A stretch of 64,000 nucleotides of DNA from Hymenobacter sp. BRD128 (GTDB lineage: Bacteria; Bacteroidota; Bacteroidia; Cytophagales; Hymenobacteraceae): NCBI RefSeq assembly GCF_013256625.1, contig NZ_CP053908.1, forward strand, positions 1,364,001 to 1,428,000, in the 5' to 3' direction. Numbering within the stretch: position 1 is the stretch's first letter; the number at the start of each line of letters is the position of its first letter. Below are positions 25,018 through 33,675 of the stretch, piece by piece. The notes beneath the pieces are model-generated. The model was not told the DNA's origin, did not search any database, and saw only the letters and a program-made list of their open reading frames with translations. The translations under genes and the position numbers were made by a program.

Positions 25018-26871
25018 CTATCCCGGCTGCCCCGGCTCCGAGTGCAGCAAACCGGCCGGCACCTCCAGCTCGCCTGAGTGGAAGCCGATGAGGCCGTTGC
25101 GCTCGTCCTCGATGTTAGTGGCCTGGGTGTAGACGTCGCCCGCGATGGGCCTAGCGCGCAGCTCGCGCTTGAAGTCGCGGATGCTGTTGGTGCGGGCCTC
25201 GGCATCGGCGGGGCCGCCATAGTCACTGAAGCCGAAGCCGCCCCACTCGCTCACGAGCAGCGGGCGCTGGCCGCGGTAGAAGTAAGGGTCGCCCACCACG
25301 AGCGGGAAGGCGGCGGTGCCCTCCAGCTCGCCGTGGATGAGGCGGTCGAGCAGCTCGCGCCAGCGGCCCAGGTCGGGGGTGTAGAGGTGGGCGGTGAGCA
25401 GGTCGCTCTTGAGGGCGCCCCGGTCGGAAATGTGGTGCCAGCCGTCGTTGTCAATCACCAGAAACTGCGGGTGAGCCAGCTGCATGAAGTTGTACATCTG
25501 CACGATGTAGCGCTGGGTGGCCGGGTTGGTGGCAATGTCCTGGGCGCCCCAATCCTCGTTGTAGAGGCTCCAGATGATGATGCTGGGGTGCGTTTCCATG
25601 AGGCTGAGCATGCGCAGCAGCTCGGCGCGGTGGTTTTCGCGGCTGCGGGGCGTGCTGCTGTGCGGGCTGGGCACCTCTACCCACAGCAGCAGGCCTAGCT
25701 CGTCGGCCAGGTTGTAGATGCGCGGGTCGATGCCGGCGATGTGCACCCGCACGAGGTTGCAGCCCAGCTTTTTCATGGCGTGCATGTGGCGCTGCATCTC
25801 GGCGAAGGTGGCCGTGCCCGGCTGGTAAAGAATACCGTCGAGATAAATCGGCTCGTTATTCAGATACACCTTGCGGCCGCGCGCCTCAATCTTGCGCAGG
25901 CCGAAGCGGGCTTCAATCTGAGCCGAGTAGTTGGTGCTGTCAATGAGCTGGGCCACGAGGCGGTAGCGGTGCGGATTCTCGGGGCACCACACCTCGGCGC
26001 CGGGCACCTCCAGCGAAAAGCGCTGCTCTTGCTGGCCGGCGGCTAGCCGCATGGGAAAATCGGAGCTAGCCAGCGGGGCATCGGTAGGTGCCGCGTCGGG
26101 CTCGAATACTTGCAGGCGCACAGTGTAGTCGCCCGCATCGTGGATGCGAATGGTGAGGTTGAAGCGCACCAACTGGTCCTCGATGGTGCTCACCACGCCC
26201 ACTCTGGAGCGCAGGCGGTTGCGCTCCACGGCTTCGAGCCACACCGAGCGCACGGCGCCCGAGTGCGTCTGATACCAGATGCCGCCGCGCTTATACACGT
26301 GCGATTCCTGCTTGCCGCGGGTGGTTTCGGCATCCATCGTGTCGGCAATGCGCACGGTGAGGCGGTTGGCCAGGTGCAGGTCGGCCTCGGGCAATTCGTA
26401 CGTAAACGAGGTATACTCGCCGTAGTGTACGTCTTCGCCCTCAATGGTGCGCAGCAGCTTGCCATTGAGCCACACCCGCGTTTCGTAGCCGCAGGCCCCG
26501 AAGGTGAGCTGAATGAGCGAGCGCGAATTGCCGCTGCCACTGCTAGCCACCTCGGGCAGCGGAAACTCGCGCTCGTACCAGGCCACTACCTTATCCTGCC
26601 AGCCGGTGCTGGCCTCATTGGCGTGGGCCTGCACAATATGCTCCTCAATCGAGCCCGGCCACTGGGCCGTGTAGCGGTAGTCGTGGCCTTCAAACCACTC
26701 TTCGATGAGGCCCGCGTCGTCGGGGTCGAGGCCAAAGCGCCAGGTACCGTCGAGCAGAAAATGCGTGCCCGAGCGCAGCACGGCGCGCGGCAGCGAGTTA
26801 TCTACTTCTTCGGTAGTATTGGCTTCGGGCGGGGCCGAGAGGCCGTAATTAGCGTGCGTGAGGTCGTCCAT
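25018..26871 (-). CDS. Glycoside hydrolase family 2 enzyme
   Basis: A 617-residue GH2 protein with a jelly-roll sugar-binding domain (about residues 40-215), an immunoglobulin-like domain (about 220-330) and a TIM barrel. The acid/base is Glu439 in IWSLYNEDWG and the nucleophile is Glu542 in LVSEWGGFGFSD. The family covers beta-galactosidase, beta-glucuronidase, beta-mannosidase and others; size and the SEWGGFG motif are closer to glucuronidase-like enzymes than to LacZ, but substrate is not certain. No signal peptide is seen, so it is probably cytoplasmic. Downstream gene is convergent, so it is likely monocistronic. Confidence 0.9.
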   Translation of the reverse strand: MDDLTHANYGLSAPPEANTTEEVDNSLPRAVLRSGTHFLLDGTWRFGLDPDDAGLIEEWFEGHDYRYTAQWPGSIEEHIVQAHANEASTGWQDKVVAWYEREFPLPEVASSGSGNSRSLIQLTFGACGYETRVWLNGKLLRTIEGEDVHYGEYTSFTYELPEADLHLANRLTVRIADTMDAETTRGKQESHVYKRGGIWYQTHSGAVRSVWLEAVERNRLRSRVGVVSTIEDQLVRFNLTIRIHDAGDYTVRLQVFEPDAAPTDAPLASSDFPMRLAAGQQEQRFSLEVPGAEVWCPENPHRYRLVAQLIDSTNYSAQIEARFGLRKIEARGRKVYLNNEPIYLDGILYQPGTATFAEMQRHMHAMKKLGCNLVRVHIAGIDPRIYNLADELGLLLWVEVPSPHSSTPRSRENHRAELLRMLSLMETHPSIIIWSLYNEDWGAQDIATNPATQRYIVQMYNFMQLAHPQFLVIDNDGWHHISDRGALKSDLLTAHLYTPDLGRWRELLDRLIHGELEGTAAFPLVVGDPYFYRGQRPLLVSEWGGFGFSDYGGPADAEARTNSIRDFKRELRARPIAGDVYTQATNIEDERNGLIGFHSGELEVPAGLLHSEPGQPG

Positions 26872-27076
26872 ACGAGGTAGCTAACGGCAGAATCCAACAA
26901 ACAGATACTAAGTTGAGCAAGGTACTTGCCAAAAAAGCCGCAATCCATATCCGAAGTAGCGGCCGGTGAAGAAGACGGGCGGAAAAGTAGGTACGACAAT
27001 CCAATTAACGCCGGATTTGGTCCGGCTAGCTTTCTGGGGCCGGCTCCAAAGTCAGGCTGGCTTTTACCTTTACCGC

Positions 27077-28246
27077 GTGTCTGCTTTTGCTCCCAGTTTA
27101 CCCGCTTACGACGTGGCCATCGTGGGCGCCGGCCCGGCCGGCACGGCCTGCGCGCTGGCCCTGCGCGGCAGCGGCCTGCGGGTGGCGCTGCTCGATAAGG
27201 CCACTTTCCCGCGCGATAAAGTGTGCGGCGATGCCGTGCCCGGCCACGCCTTCAAGGCGCTGGGCCAGCTCGACCCGGCCTACGTGGCGGCGCTGTGGCA
27301 GCTGGAGCCGCGCGACGACGTGCACCGCAGCCGCCTGGTGGCGCCCAGCGGCGGTAGCTTTTATTTGCACTGGAAACTGCCCGCCTTCAACAGTCCGCGC
27401 CTCGATTTTGATGCCGCCCTGCTCGCCCTCGTGCGCCAGCACACCGCCACCGAAGTGCTCGAAAATGCGGCGCTGAAAACTATTGAAATAACCGCTGATT
27501 GCGCCCGGCTGCACCTGGCCAGCGGCCAGGAAATCACGGCTAGCCTCGCCATTGGCTGCGACGGTGCCAACTCGGTGGTGGGCCGCCGCCTGCTGCCCGA
27601 GCCCCGGCTAGCCCGCGCCCACCACAGCGCCGGCGTGCGCGCTTACTTCGAAAACGTGGCCGACGCCGAGAGCGGCACTACTGAGTTTTTCTTCAGCCGC
27701 AGTCACCTGGCCGGCTACCTCTGGCTATTTCCGGTGGGGGCGGGGCGCTGCAACGTGGGCCTGGGGATCCTCTCCGAACTGGTTTCCAAGCACAAAATCG
27801 ACCTCAAAAAGCTGCTGCTGGAGCAGCTGGCCACCCACCCAGGGCTAGCCAGCCGCTTTCGTGAGGCGCGCCAGATAGGGCCCATTCAAGGGTTCGGGCT
27901 GCCCATGGGCGGCGGGCGGCAGCGGCCGGCCAGCGGCGCGCGCTTTCTGCTGTGCGGCGATGCCGCCTCGCTCATCGACCCCTTGCAGGGCCACGGCATC
28001 GACCTGGCTATCCGCAGTGGCATCATGGCGGCCGGGCAGGCCCGCGAATGCTTTGCGAAGCAAGACTTCAGCGCCGAAAGTATGCTGGCCTACGACCAGG
28101 AATTGCAGCGCCAGCTGGGGCCGCAGCTCGCCCACAGCTTCCGCTTGCAGCGCCTGCTCGGCACCCGGCCCTGGCTCCTGAACCTGGGCACGCGGCTAGC
28201 CCAGCTGCCCGGCCTGCGCCGCCTGGCGCAGCGGCTGGTGGGGTGA
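27077..28246 (+). CDS. FAD-dependent oxidoreductase, geranylgeranyl-reductase-like
   Basis: A flavoprotein of about 389 residues. The dinucleotide-binding fold starts with YDVAIVGAGPAGTACALAL, followed by KVCGDAVPGHAF, a motif of the geranylgeranyl reductase family, and the second FAD site GDAASLIDPLQGHGIDLAIRSG. Such enzymes saturate isoprenoid chains or hydroxylate/halogenate small molecules; the role here is not known. I chose the GTG at 27077 because the flavin fold begins 12 residues later. An ATG at 26966 would add 37 residues of unlikely sequence. It is divergent from the GH2 gene. Confidence 0.82.
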   Translation: MSAFAPSLPAYDVAIVGAGPAGTACALALRGSGLRVALLDKATFPRDKVCGDAVPGHAFKALGQLDPAYVAALWQLEPRDDVHRSRLVAPSGGSFYLHWKLPAFNSPRLDFDAALLALVRQHTATEVLENAALKTIEITADCARLHLASGQEITASLAIGCDGANSVVGRRLLPEPRLARAHHSAGVRAYFENVADAESGTTEFFFSRSHLAGYLWLFPVGAGRCNVGLGILSELVSKHKIDLKKLLLEQLATHPGLASRFREARQIGPIQGFGLPMGGGRQRPASGARFLLCGDAASLIDPLQGHGIDLAIRSGIMAAGQARECFAKQDFSAESMLAYDQELQRQLGPQLAHSFRLQRLLGTRPWLLNLGTRLAQLPGLRRLAQRLVG

Positions 28247-28378
28247 GTAGCGGAATATCCCACGCATTATCAGGAGCATCTTGGCAGGATAAGTTATATA
28301 ACTCTACGCTGGCAAAACGCTTTCTTCGTCAGCATCACAATGTTTGTTTAGTTACGACTTTTAAGTGAACACAGGCCT

Positions 28379-29834
28379 ATGCGTCGCTTCCTACTCGTGC
28401 TGCTTCTGGTTCTCGTTGGGCTAGCCGCCGTGCTGCTCGTCAACACGCTGCGCCTGCCCAACCACCAGCTTGGCCCGGTGCCCGCCGCGCCGGCCGTGGC
28501 CGTGGTGCCCGACTCGGCCACGGCCCACCTGGCGGGTGCGCTGCGCATTGCCACGGTGTCGCGCAGCCACTATGCCGAGACGGACACCGTGCCCTTCGAC
28601 CAGTTTCAGGCCTATTTGCAGCGCACCTTTCCGCTCGTGCACCAGCGGCTCAAGCGCCAGACGGTCAACCACTACGGGCTGCTCTACGAGTGGCCCGGCA
28701 CCGACCCGGCCCTGAAGCCACTGCTGCTGCTGGCCCACCAGGATGTGGTGCCCGTGCTGCCCGGCACCGAAAGCCAGTGGACGCGCCCGCCCTTTGCCGG
28801 CCAGCAGGCCGGCGGCTACCTCTACGGCCGCGGCGCACTCGATGACAAGCTCAACGTGCTGGGCCAGCTCGAAGCCGTGGAAGCCCTGCTGCGCGCTGGC
28901 CTGCGGCCCCGGCGCACGGTGCTGCTCGCCTTCGGCCACGACGAAGAAACCCTGGGTCTGCGCGGCGCCACGGCCCTGGCCGCGCTGCTCAAAACCCAGC
29001 ACCCGCAGCTCGAACTGGTACTCGACGAGGGCGGCCTCGTGAAAGCCGATGGCGTGGCCGGCCTCACCCAGCCCGTGGCGCTGGTGGGCGTGAGCGAAAA
29101 GGGCTACCTCAGTCTGGAGCTGGCGGCCACCGGGCCGGGCGGCCACCCGGCCCGCGCTCACGAGCGTGGGCCGGGTGGCCGCCGCCGTGGCTAGGCTCGA
29201 AGCCGAGCCCTTTCCGGCTAGGCTCAATGGCGGCGTGAGCGGCCTGCTCGCCTACCTGGCCCCGGCCGTGCCGTTTGGCAAGCGGCTCGTTTTTGCTAAT
29301 CAATGGCTGTTTGGGCCGCTCATTCAGAAATCGCTGGCGGCCACGCCCTCAGGCAATGCGGCGCTGCGCACCACCACGGCCCCTACCATCATCCGGGGCG
29401 GCGACAAAGACAACGTGCTGCCCAGCGGGGCTACGGCCACCGTCAATTTTCGGCTGCTGCCCGGCGACTCGGTCGGGGCTGTGGTGCGGCGGGTCAAAGA
29501 AATTATCAACGACCCGCTAGTGCAAGTAAAAATAGTAGGCGCAGGCCGCGCCGCCTCGCCCGTGTCGGGCACTGATAATGCGGCGTTTGCCACGCTCACC
29601 CGCACTATCAAAAGCGTTTTTCCGCAGGCCTTGGTGGCACCCTACGTGGTGGTAGGCACCACCGATGCCCGCGCCTACGCCAGCCTCTGCCCGCAGGCGA
29701 CTTACCGCTTCATGCCCCTGCTCATGGACCAGGCGGCCATCGAAAGCCTGCACGGCACCAACGAGCGCCTGCACCCCAGCGCCTACCAGGAGGTTATTCG
29801 CTTCTACGCCGCGCTGATTAAAAACCTGCAATAA
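28379..29834 (+). pseudogene. M20-family peptidase (CPS1/PM20D1-like), frameshifted
   Basis: A zinc-dependent M20 carboxypeptidase relative. An N-terminal membrane anchor (FLLVLLLVLVGLAAVLLVNTL) is followed by the metal-site motifs LLLAHQDVVPV, GRGALDDKLNVLGQ and FGHDEETLG. The first frame breaks after ATGPGGHPA (about 29150) and the dimerisation/C-terminal part resumes in another frame as PALTSVGRVAAAVARLEAEPF to the stop at 29834. The shift needs loss of two bases, or gain of one, in a GC-rich stretch at 29140-29156, not in a homopolymer. Both halves are well conserved, so it is either recent or an error in the sequence. Confidence 0.82.
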
Positions 29835-29895
29835 ACTGCCGCCAAACATCCCGCGCCCCCGGTTTGTCGTAGCAGTTCCGAATTCCAAAAACGCC

Positions 29896-30399
29896 ATGTC
29901 TCCCACCTCCGCCCAACTCAACGAACTGCTCTTCGACGCCGCCCGGCGCGGCGACGTGGCCGATATCAAAGACCTGCTGCAAAACCCGCAGGTCTACCTC
30001 AACGCCCAGAATGGCAAGGGCTACACTGCCCTCATCCTAGCTACCTACGACAACCACCTCGATGCGGCCCGCGCCCTGCTCGATGCCGGCGCCAACCCCA
30101 ATCTGCAGGATGCCAGCGGCAACTCGGCCCTCATGGGTGTGAGTTTTAAGGGCTACGCCGACATTGCGCGCCTGCTCATCGAGCGCCACGCCAGCCTCGA
30201 CTTGCGCAACGGCAACGGGGGCACGGCCCTCATGTTTGCCACTCTCTTTGGCCGCAACGAAATCGTAAAAATCCTGCTCGACGCCGGCGCCGACGCCTCC
30301 ATCCACGATTACCGGGGCATGTCGGCCCTGCACCTCGCCGGCCAGCAAGGCAACGAAGTAGCCTGGAAGCTGCTCGGCGGCCCCGAACAAGAGGATTAA
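29896..30399 (+). CDS. Ankyrin-repeat protein
   Basis: A 167-residue protein made of about four ankyrin repeats with the usual words GYTALILATYDNHLDAARALLDAGANPN, GNSALMGVSFKGY, GGTALMFATLFGRNEIVKILLDAGAD and GMSALHLAGQQGN, given here in pieces of the repeat units. It has no signal peptide, so it is likely a cytoplasmic protein-binding adaptor. In many bacteria such small proteins sit beside catalase or peptidase genes; here it follows the M20 gene by 61 bases. Confidence 0.9.
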   Translation: MSPTSAQLNELLFDAARRGDVADIKDLLQNPQVYLNAQNGKGYTALILATYDNHLDAARALLDAGANPNLQDASGNSALMGVSFKGYADIARLLIERHASLDLRNGNGGTALMFATLFGRNEIVKILLDAGADASIHDYRGMSALHLAGQQGNEVAWKLLGGPEQED

Positions 30400-30450
30400 T
30401 GACTAATGCTTGGGAGCAAGGCTGCTTACTAAAACTTAAATCTGGCGCAG

Positions 30451-30768
30451 CTAGTAGGCGGCGGTGCTGGCAGTTTTCTCCACCGTGATAAAACGCTGGA
30501 GCAGCGATGAGGGCCGCGCATCGCGAAAAAACTCGTGCTCGGTCTCTTCGCGGGTTTTGCCTTCGCCGGCTAGCTTCTCCCCAAAACCTTCCGCGTCCTC
30601 CGAGGCCGCGGGGCCGGGCAGTAATGAGGTTACAGTTACGTTAATGCCCTTGGTAAGCTCGGCCAGGCCGCGCGATGCGGCCAGTTGGGCGGTTTTGGCC
30701 ACGCCGTAGTGCATCATCTCGCTCGAAGGGCTCTTAGGCTCGAAAATACCGACGTTGTTGATGATAAT
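30451..30768 (-). pseudogene. Short-chain dehydrogenase remnant with internal deletion
   Basis: The frame encodes NNVGIFEPK, then jumps straight to MMHYGVAKTAQLAASRGLAE, then continues NVTVTSLLPGPAASE and RPSSLLQRF to a stop. In intact SDR proteins some 40 residues, including the conserved catalytic Ser strand (usually IIFISSESA), lie between the first two pieces. The N-terminal cofactor-binding TGxxxGIG half is absent as well, and the C-terminus ends before the usual LASP segment. It is therefore a decayed fragment. The sequence before it (to about 30879) is unrelated. Confidence 0.8.
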
Positions 30769-31173
30769 TGTATTACTCCCCAACAACTGGACACTGTAGT
30801 GGGGATTAGCAAATAAAAATAGCTGGTTGGATAAATAGAGAGTTTGCCGAAGCCTGGCGCCGGTGCTTGCAGTAGGCAAAGTACGCCTGCAAGTGGTGGT
30901 GCAGGTGGGCCGTCGTTGGCGGGGTAGGGGATAATAGGCGCCCAGTTGAGCGCGCCAGAGTTGTTCGAGCAGTCGCTCGGCCCCGACCGTCGCATCGAGG
31001 GGGCGGCAGGTCCAGAAATAATAGAATGAGCGTGTGGCAGCACTAAGGAGTGGTGGTAAAGGAAGCCAGCGCTAAGCAAACGTATGGCGTCAAAGAAGGT
31101 AAACTCCTCCTGCGCTGTCCAAATCGCCACAGAATCGGCCGGTAGTTTCGGGCGCTTTTAGAGAAAATTATTC
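30769..31173. other. Unassigned degenerate sequence between SDR remnant and TonB receptor
   Basis: About 400 bases without a credible intact gene. On the minus strand one frame reads FYYFWTCRPLDATVGAERLLEQLW in two pieces (about 30920-31030), which has protein-like composition and may be a relic, possibly of an insertion that broke the SDR gene. I cannot name it. The promoter of the TonB receptor must lie at its right end. Confidence 0.45.
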
Positions 31174-33648
31174 ATGTCCTTTATTGAAAGAATAACCGGG
31201 CTGCTAGCCTTGGTGCTGCTGGGCGCACCCACCCTAGCCCAGGCCCAGAGCGGCGCCGTGCGCGGCACGCTGCTCGATGCGGCCACCGGTCAGCCTATTC
31301 CCTTCGCCTCCGTGGTAGTGCTGCACCTGCCCGACTCTACGGCCGTAGCCGATGCCCAGACCACCGAGGCCGGCGCGTTTGCCCTCGAAAAGCTGCGGCT
31401 AGGGTCTTATGTATTGCGCGCTAATGTGCTGGGCTACCGCGTGGGCCAGCGCCAGCTGAGCCTAACTACGGCCGCGCCGGTGGCGCAGCTCGGCACGCTG
31501 CGTCTGCGCCCGGCCGCTACCCAGCTCACCGAAGTAGTGGTGCAGGGCGAGCGCCCGCCCGTCACGACTGACCTTGATAAGCGGGTGGTGAACGTGGCCA
31601 AGGACCTCACCGCCGTGGGCGGCACGGCCACCGATGTGCTCCAAAACGTGCCCTCGGTGGCCGTGGACCAGACCGGCGCCGTGAGCCTGCGCGGCAAAAG
31701 CGGCGTCACCATCTTCATCGATGGCAAGCCGACCGGCGCGGCGGGCGGCGCGGGTGGGGGTAGCCTCGACCAGATTCCGGCCAGCAGCATCGACCGCATT
31801 GAAGTTATTACCAACCCCTCGGCCCGTTACGACGCGGCAGGCTCGGCCGGTATTATCAACATCATTCTCAAGAAAAACCAGCGCGACGGCCTCAATGGCG
31901 TGGCTGCGGCCGGAGTAGGCACGCGCAATAAGTACAATACCTCGCTCACGCTGAATTACCGCCGGGGCAAGCTTAATATATTTGGCTCGTATGACTTCCG
32001 CTACGACCAGCGCTTCACCAACAGCAGCCTCGACCAGACCACCATCGGCCCGGTAACGGACCCCGCCACCGGCCTGCCGACCACCGATGCCCACACGCTG
32101 TTCCTGCACCAGGGCCGCGATGGGCTAGCCACCCAGACCTCGCACGCCGTGCGCGTGGGCCTGGAATACGCCCTGCCCCACGACCAGACGCTGACGCTGG
32201 CCGCCCAGCCGCGCTTCAATAGTTATCAGAACGACGAAATTATTCTCTCGCGCCAGCAGGACCTCACGCTCGGCCAGCCGGTGTACGTGGGCACCAATGA
32301 CCGCCAGAATGCCAGCCTAGGCCGTAACAACTCGGCTGATTTTACTTTCGACTACCGCCGCAGCTGGCCCGCTAGGCCCGGCCGCGAGCTCACGGCCGGC
32401 GCCGTGTACACGCCCCTATCTGCCGACAATGCCCTGGCCGCCAACCTGCGCTACCTGGGCGATGGCACGCTAGCTACCCAGCAGCAGGCCTTTCATACTT
32501 ACCTGCACCAGGGTGCGGCGCAGGTCGATTTTACGCAGCCGCTAGGGGAGAAGGGGCGCTTTGAAACGGGCCTCAAGAGCACCTGGCAGCGCTCCGACAA
32601 CCGCTACGACTTCAGCAGCACCAGCCCGGCGCTCACGCAGCAGTCGGTGTTTCTGTATCAGGAATACGTGCAGGCAGCCTACGCCAGCCTGGGCGGCGAG
32701 CGCGGCAAGCTGCACTACCAGGCCGGCCTGCGCCTGGAGCAAACCAACACCCACGGCCAGCAACAGCTGACGGGCGAGGAGTTTAGCCGCAGCTACCTCA
32801 ATCTGTTTCCGAGCGGCACGCTGGCCTACGAGCTGCCCAAGGAGCGCCAGGTGCAGCTCAGCTACTCGCGCCGGGTGCAGCGCCCCAACCAGGGCGAGCT
32901 CAATCCCTTCCTCGACCGCTCCGACCCGCTAAATCTGCGCGCCGGCAACCCCGCCCTGCTGCCCGAGTACGAAGGCCAGGCCGAGTTGGGCTACCAAAAA
33001 GGCTTTGCCAACAAAGCCTCGGTGGCCGTGACGGGCTTTTACAGCCGGGAGCTGCAAACGATTACCAGCTTCCGCCAGGTTATCACCGACCCGCTCACCG
33101 GCAACCAGGTCACGAGCAGCACCCGCCTCAACATCGGCCAGGAAACCAACTATGGCCTGGAGCTGGTGGGCAGCTTACCCCTGGCGGCGTGGTGGAAGGT
33201 GAGCGGCTCGGCCTCAACTTTCCGGCGCCTCGTGCGCACCACGGTGACTAATTCGGATTACACTAACAGCAACATCGTGGGCACCGCCCGCCTCAACTCG
33301 ACCTTCACGCTCACCAAGAAGTTCGACGTGCAGGTGTCGCTCAACTACCGCTCGCCGGTGGTCACGGCCCAGGGCCGCCGCCTCACCTCGTTCAACGTGG
33401 ATGCCGCCGCCAAATACACCTTCCTGCCCGAAGACCGCGGCACGCTCACGCTGCGCGTGTCGGACGTGTTCAACACCTTGCAATACAACTTTCTGGCCTA
33501 CGCTGCCGGCCTCGATTCGCAGAGCTACAACAAGCGCGAGTCGCGGGTAGCCTTCCTCAATTTCAGCTACCGCTTCGGCCGCGATGGCGAGGCCGCCAAG
33601 TCGAAGCGCAAGGAGGAAAAAGAGGACACCGGGCGCGGGTTCGAGTAG
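31174..33648 (+). CDS. TonB-dependent outer-membrane receptor (outer membrane beta-barrel family)
   Basis: An 824-residue receptor. A signal peptide (cleavage near AQAQ) is followed by a carboxypeptidase-regulatory-like beta-sandwich (residues 28-115, VRGTLLDAATGQPIPFASV), a plug domain with VLQNVPSVAVDQTGAVSLRG and IEVITNPSARYDAAGSAGIINI, and a large barrel. The layout fits the outer membrane beta-barrel family (PF14905 type) rather than SusC. The Lys/Glu-rich C-terminus (residues 808-824) extends past the last strand. Substrate is unknown and no SusD partner is near. Confidence 0.92.
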   Translation: MSFIERITGLLALVLLGAPTLAQAQSGAVRGTLLDAATGQPIPFASVVVLHLPDSTAVADAQTTEAGAFALEKLRLGSYVLRANVLGYRVGQRQLSLTTAAPVAQLGTLRLRPAATQLTEVVVQGERPPVTTDLDKRVVNVAKDLTAVGGTATDVLQNVPSVAVDQTGAVSLRGKSGVTIFIDGKPTGAAGGAGGGSLDQIPASSIDRIEVITNPSARYDAAGSAGIINIILKKNQRDGLNGVAAAGVGTRNKYNTSLTLNYRRGKLNIFGSYDFRYDQRFTNSSLDQTTIGPVTDPATGLPTTDAHTLFLHQGRDGLATQTSHAVRVGLEYALPHDQTLTLAAQPRFNSYQNDEIILSRQQDLTLGQPVYVGTNDRQNASLGRNNSADFTFDYRRSWPARPGRELTAGAVYTPLSADNALAANLRYLGDGTLATQQQAFHTYLHQGAAQVDFTQPLGEKGRFETGLKSTWQRSDNRYDFSSTSPALTQQSVFLYQEYVQAAYASLGGERGKLHYQAGLRLEQTNTHGQQQLTGEEFSRSYLNLFPSGTLAYELPKERQVQLSYSRRVQRPNQGELNPFLDRSDPLNLRAGNPALLPEYEGQAELGYQKGFANKASVAVTGFYSRELQTITSFRQVITDPLTGNQVTSSTRLNIGQETNYGLELVGSLPLAAWWKVSGSASTFRRLVRTTVTNSDYTNSNIVGTARLNSTFTLTKKFDVQVSLNYRSPVVTAQGRRLTSFNVDAAAKYTFLPEDRGTLTLRVSDVFNTLQYNFLAYAAGLDSQSYNKRESRVAFLNFSYRFGRDGEAAKSKRKEEKEDTGRGFE

Positions 33649-33675
33649 CGGCAGTAAAGCCGGTTGCGGATGCGG

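Noticed and set aside
26110..26880. 256-codon plus-strand frame across the GH2 gene
   Set aside because: Antisense to the N-terminal GH2 domains; no motif and no start context.
26966..27076. N-terminal extension of the FAD oxidoreductase
   Set aside because: The added 37 residues resemble no part of the family and the flavin fold starts just after the GTG at 27077, although the choice is not certain.
30714..31130. 138-codon minus-strand frame as an intact gene
   Set aside because: No recognisable family, Ser/Pro-rich, and its downstream end overlaps the SDR remnant in another frame; listed only as unassigned sequence.
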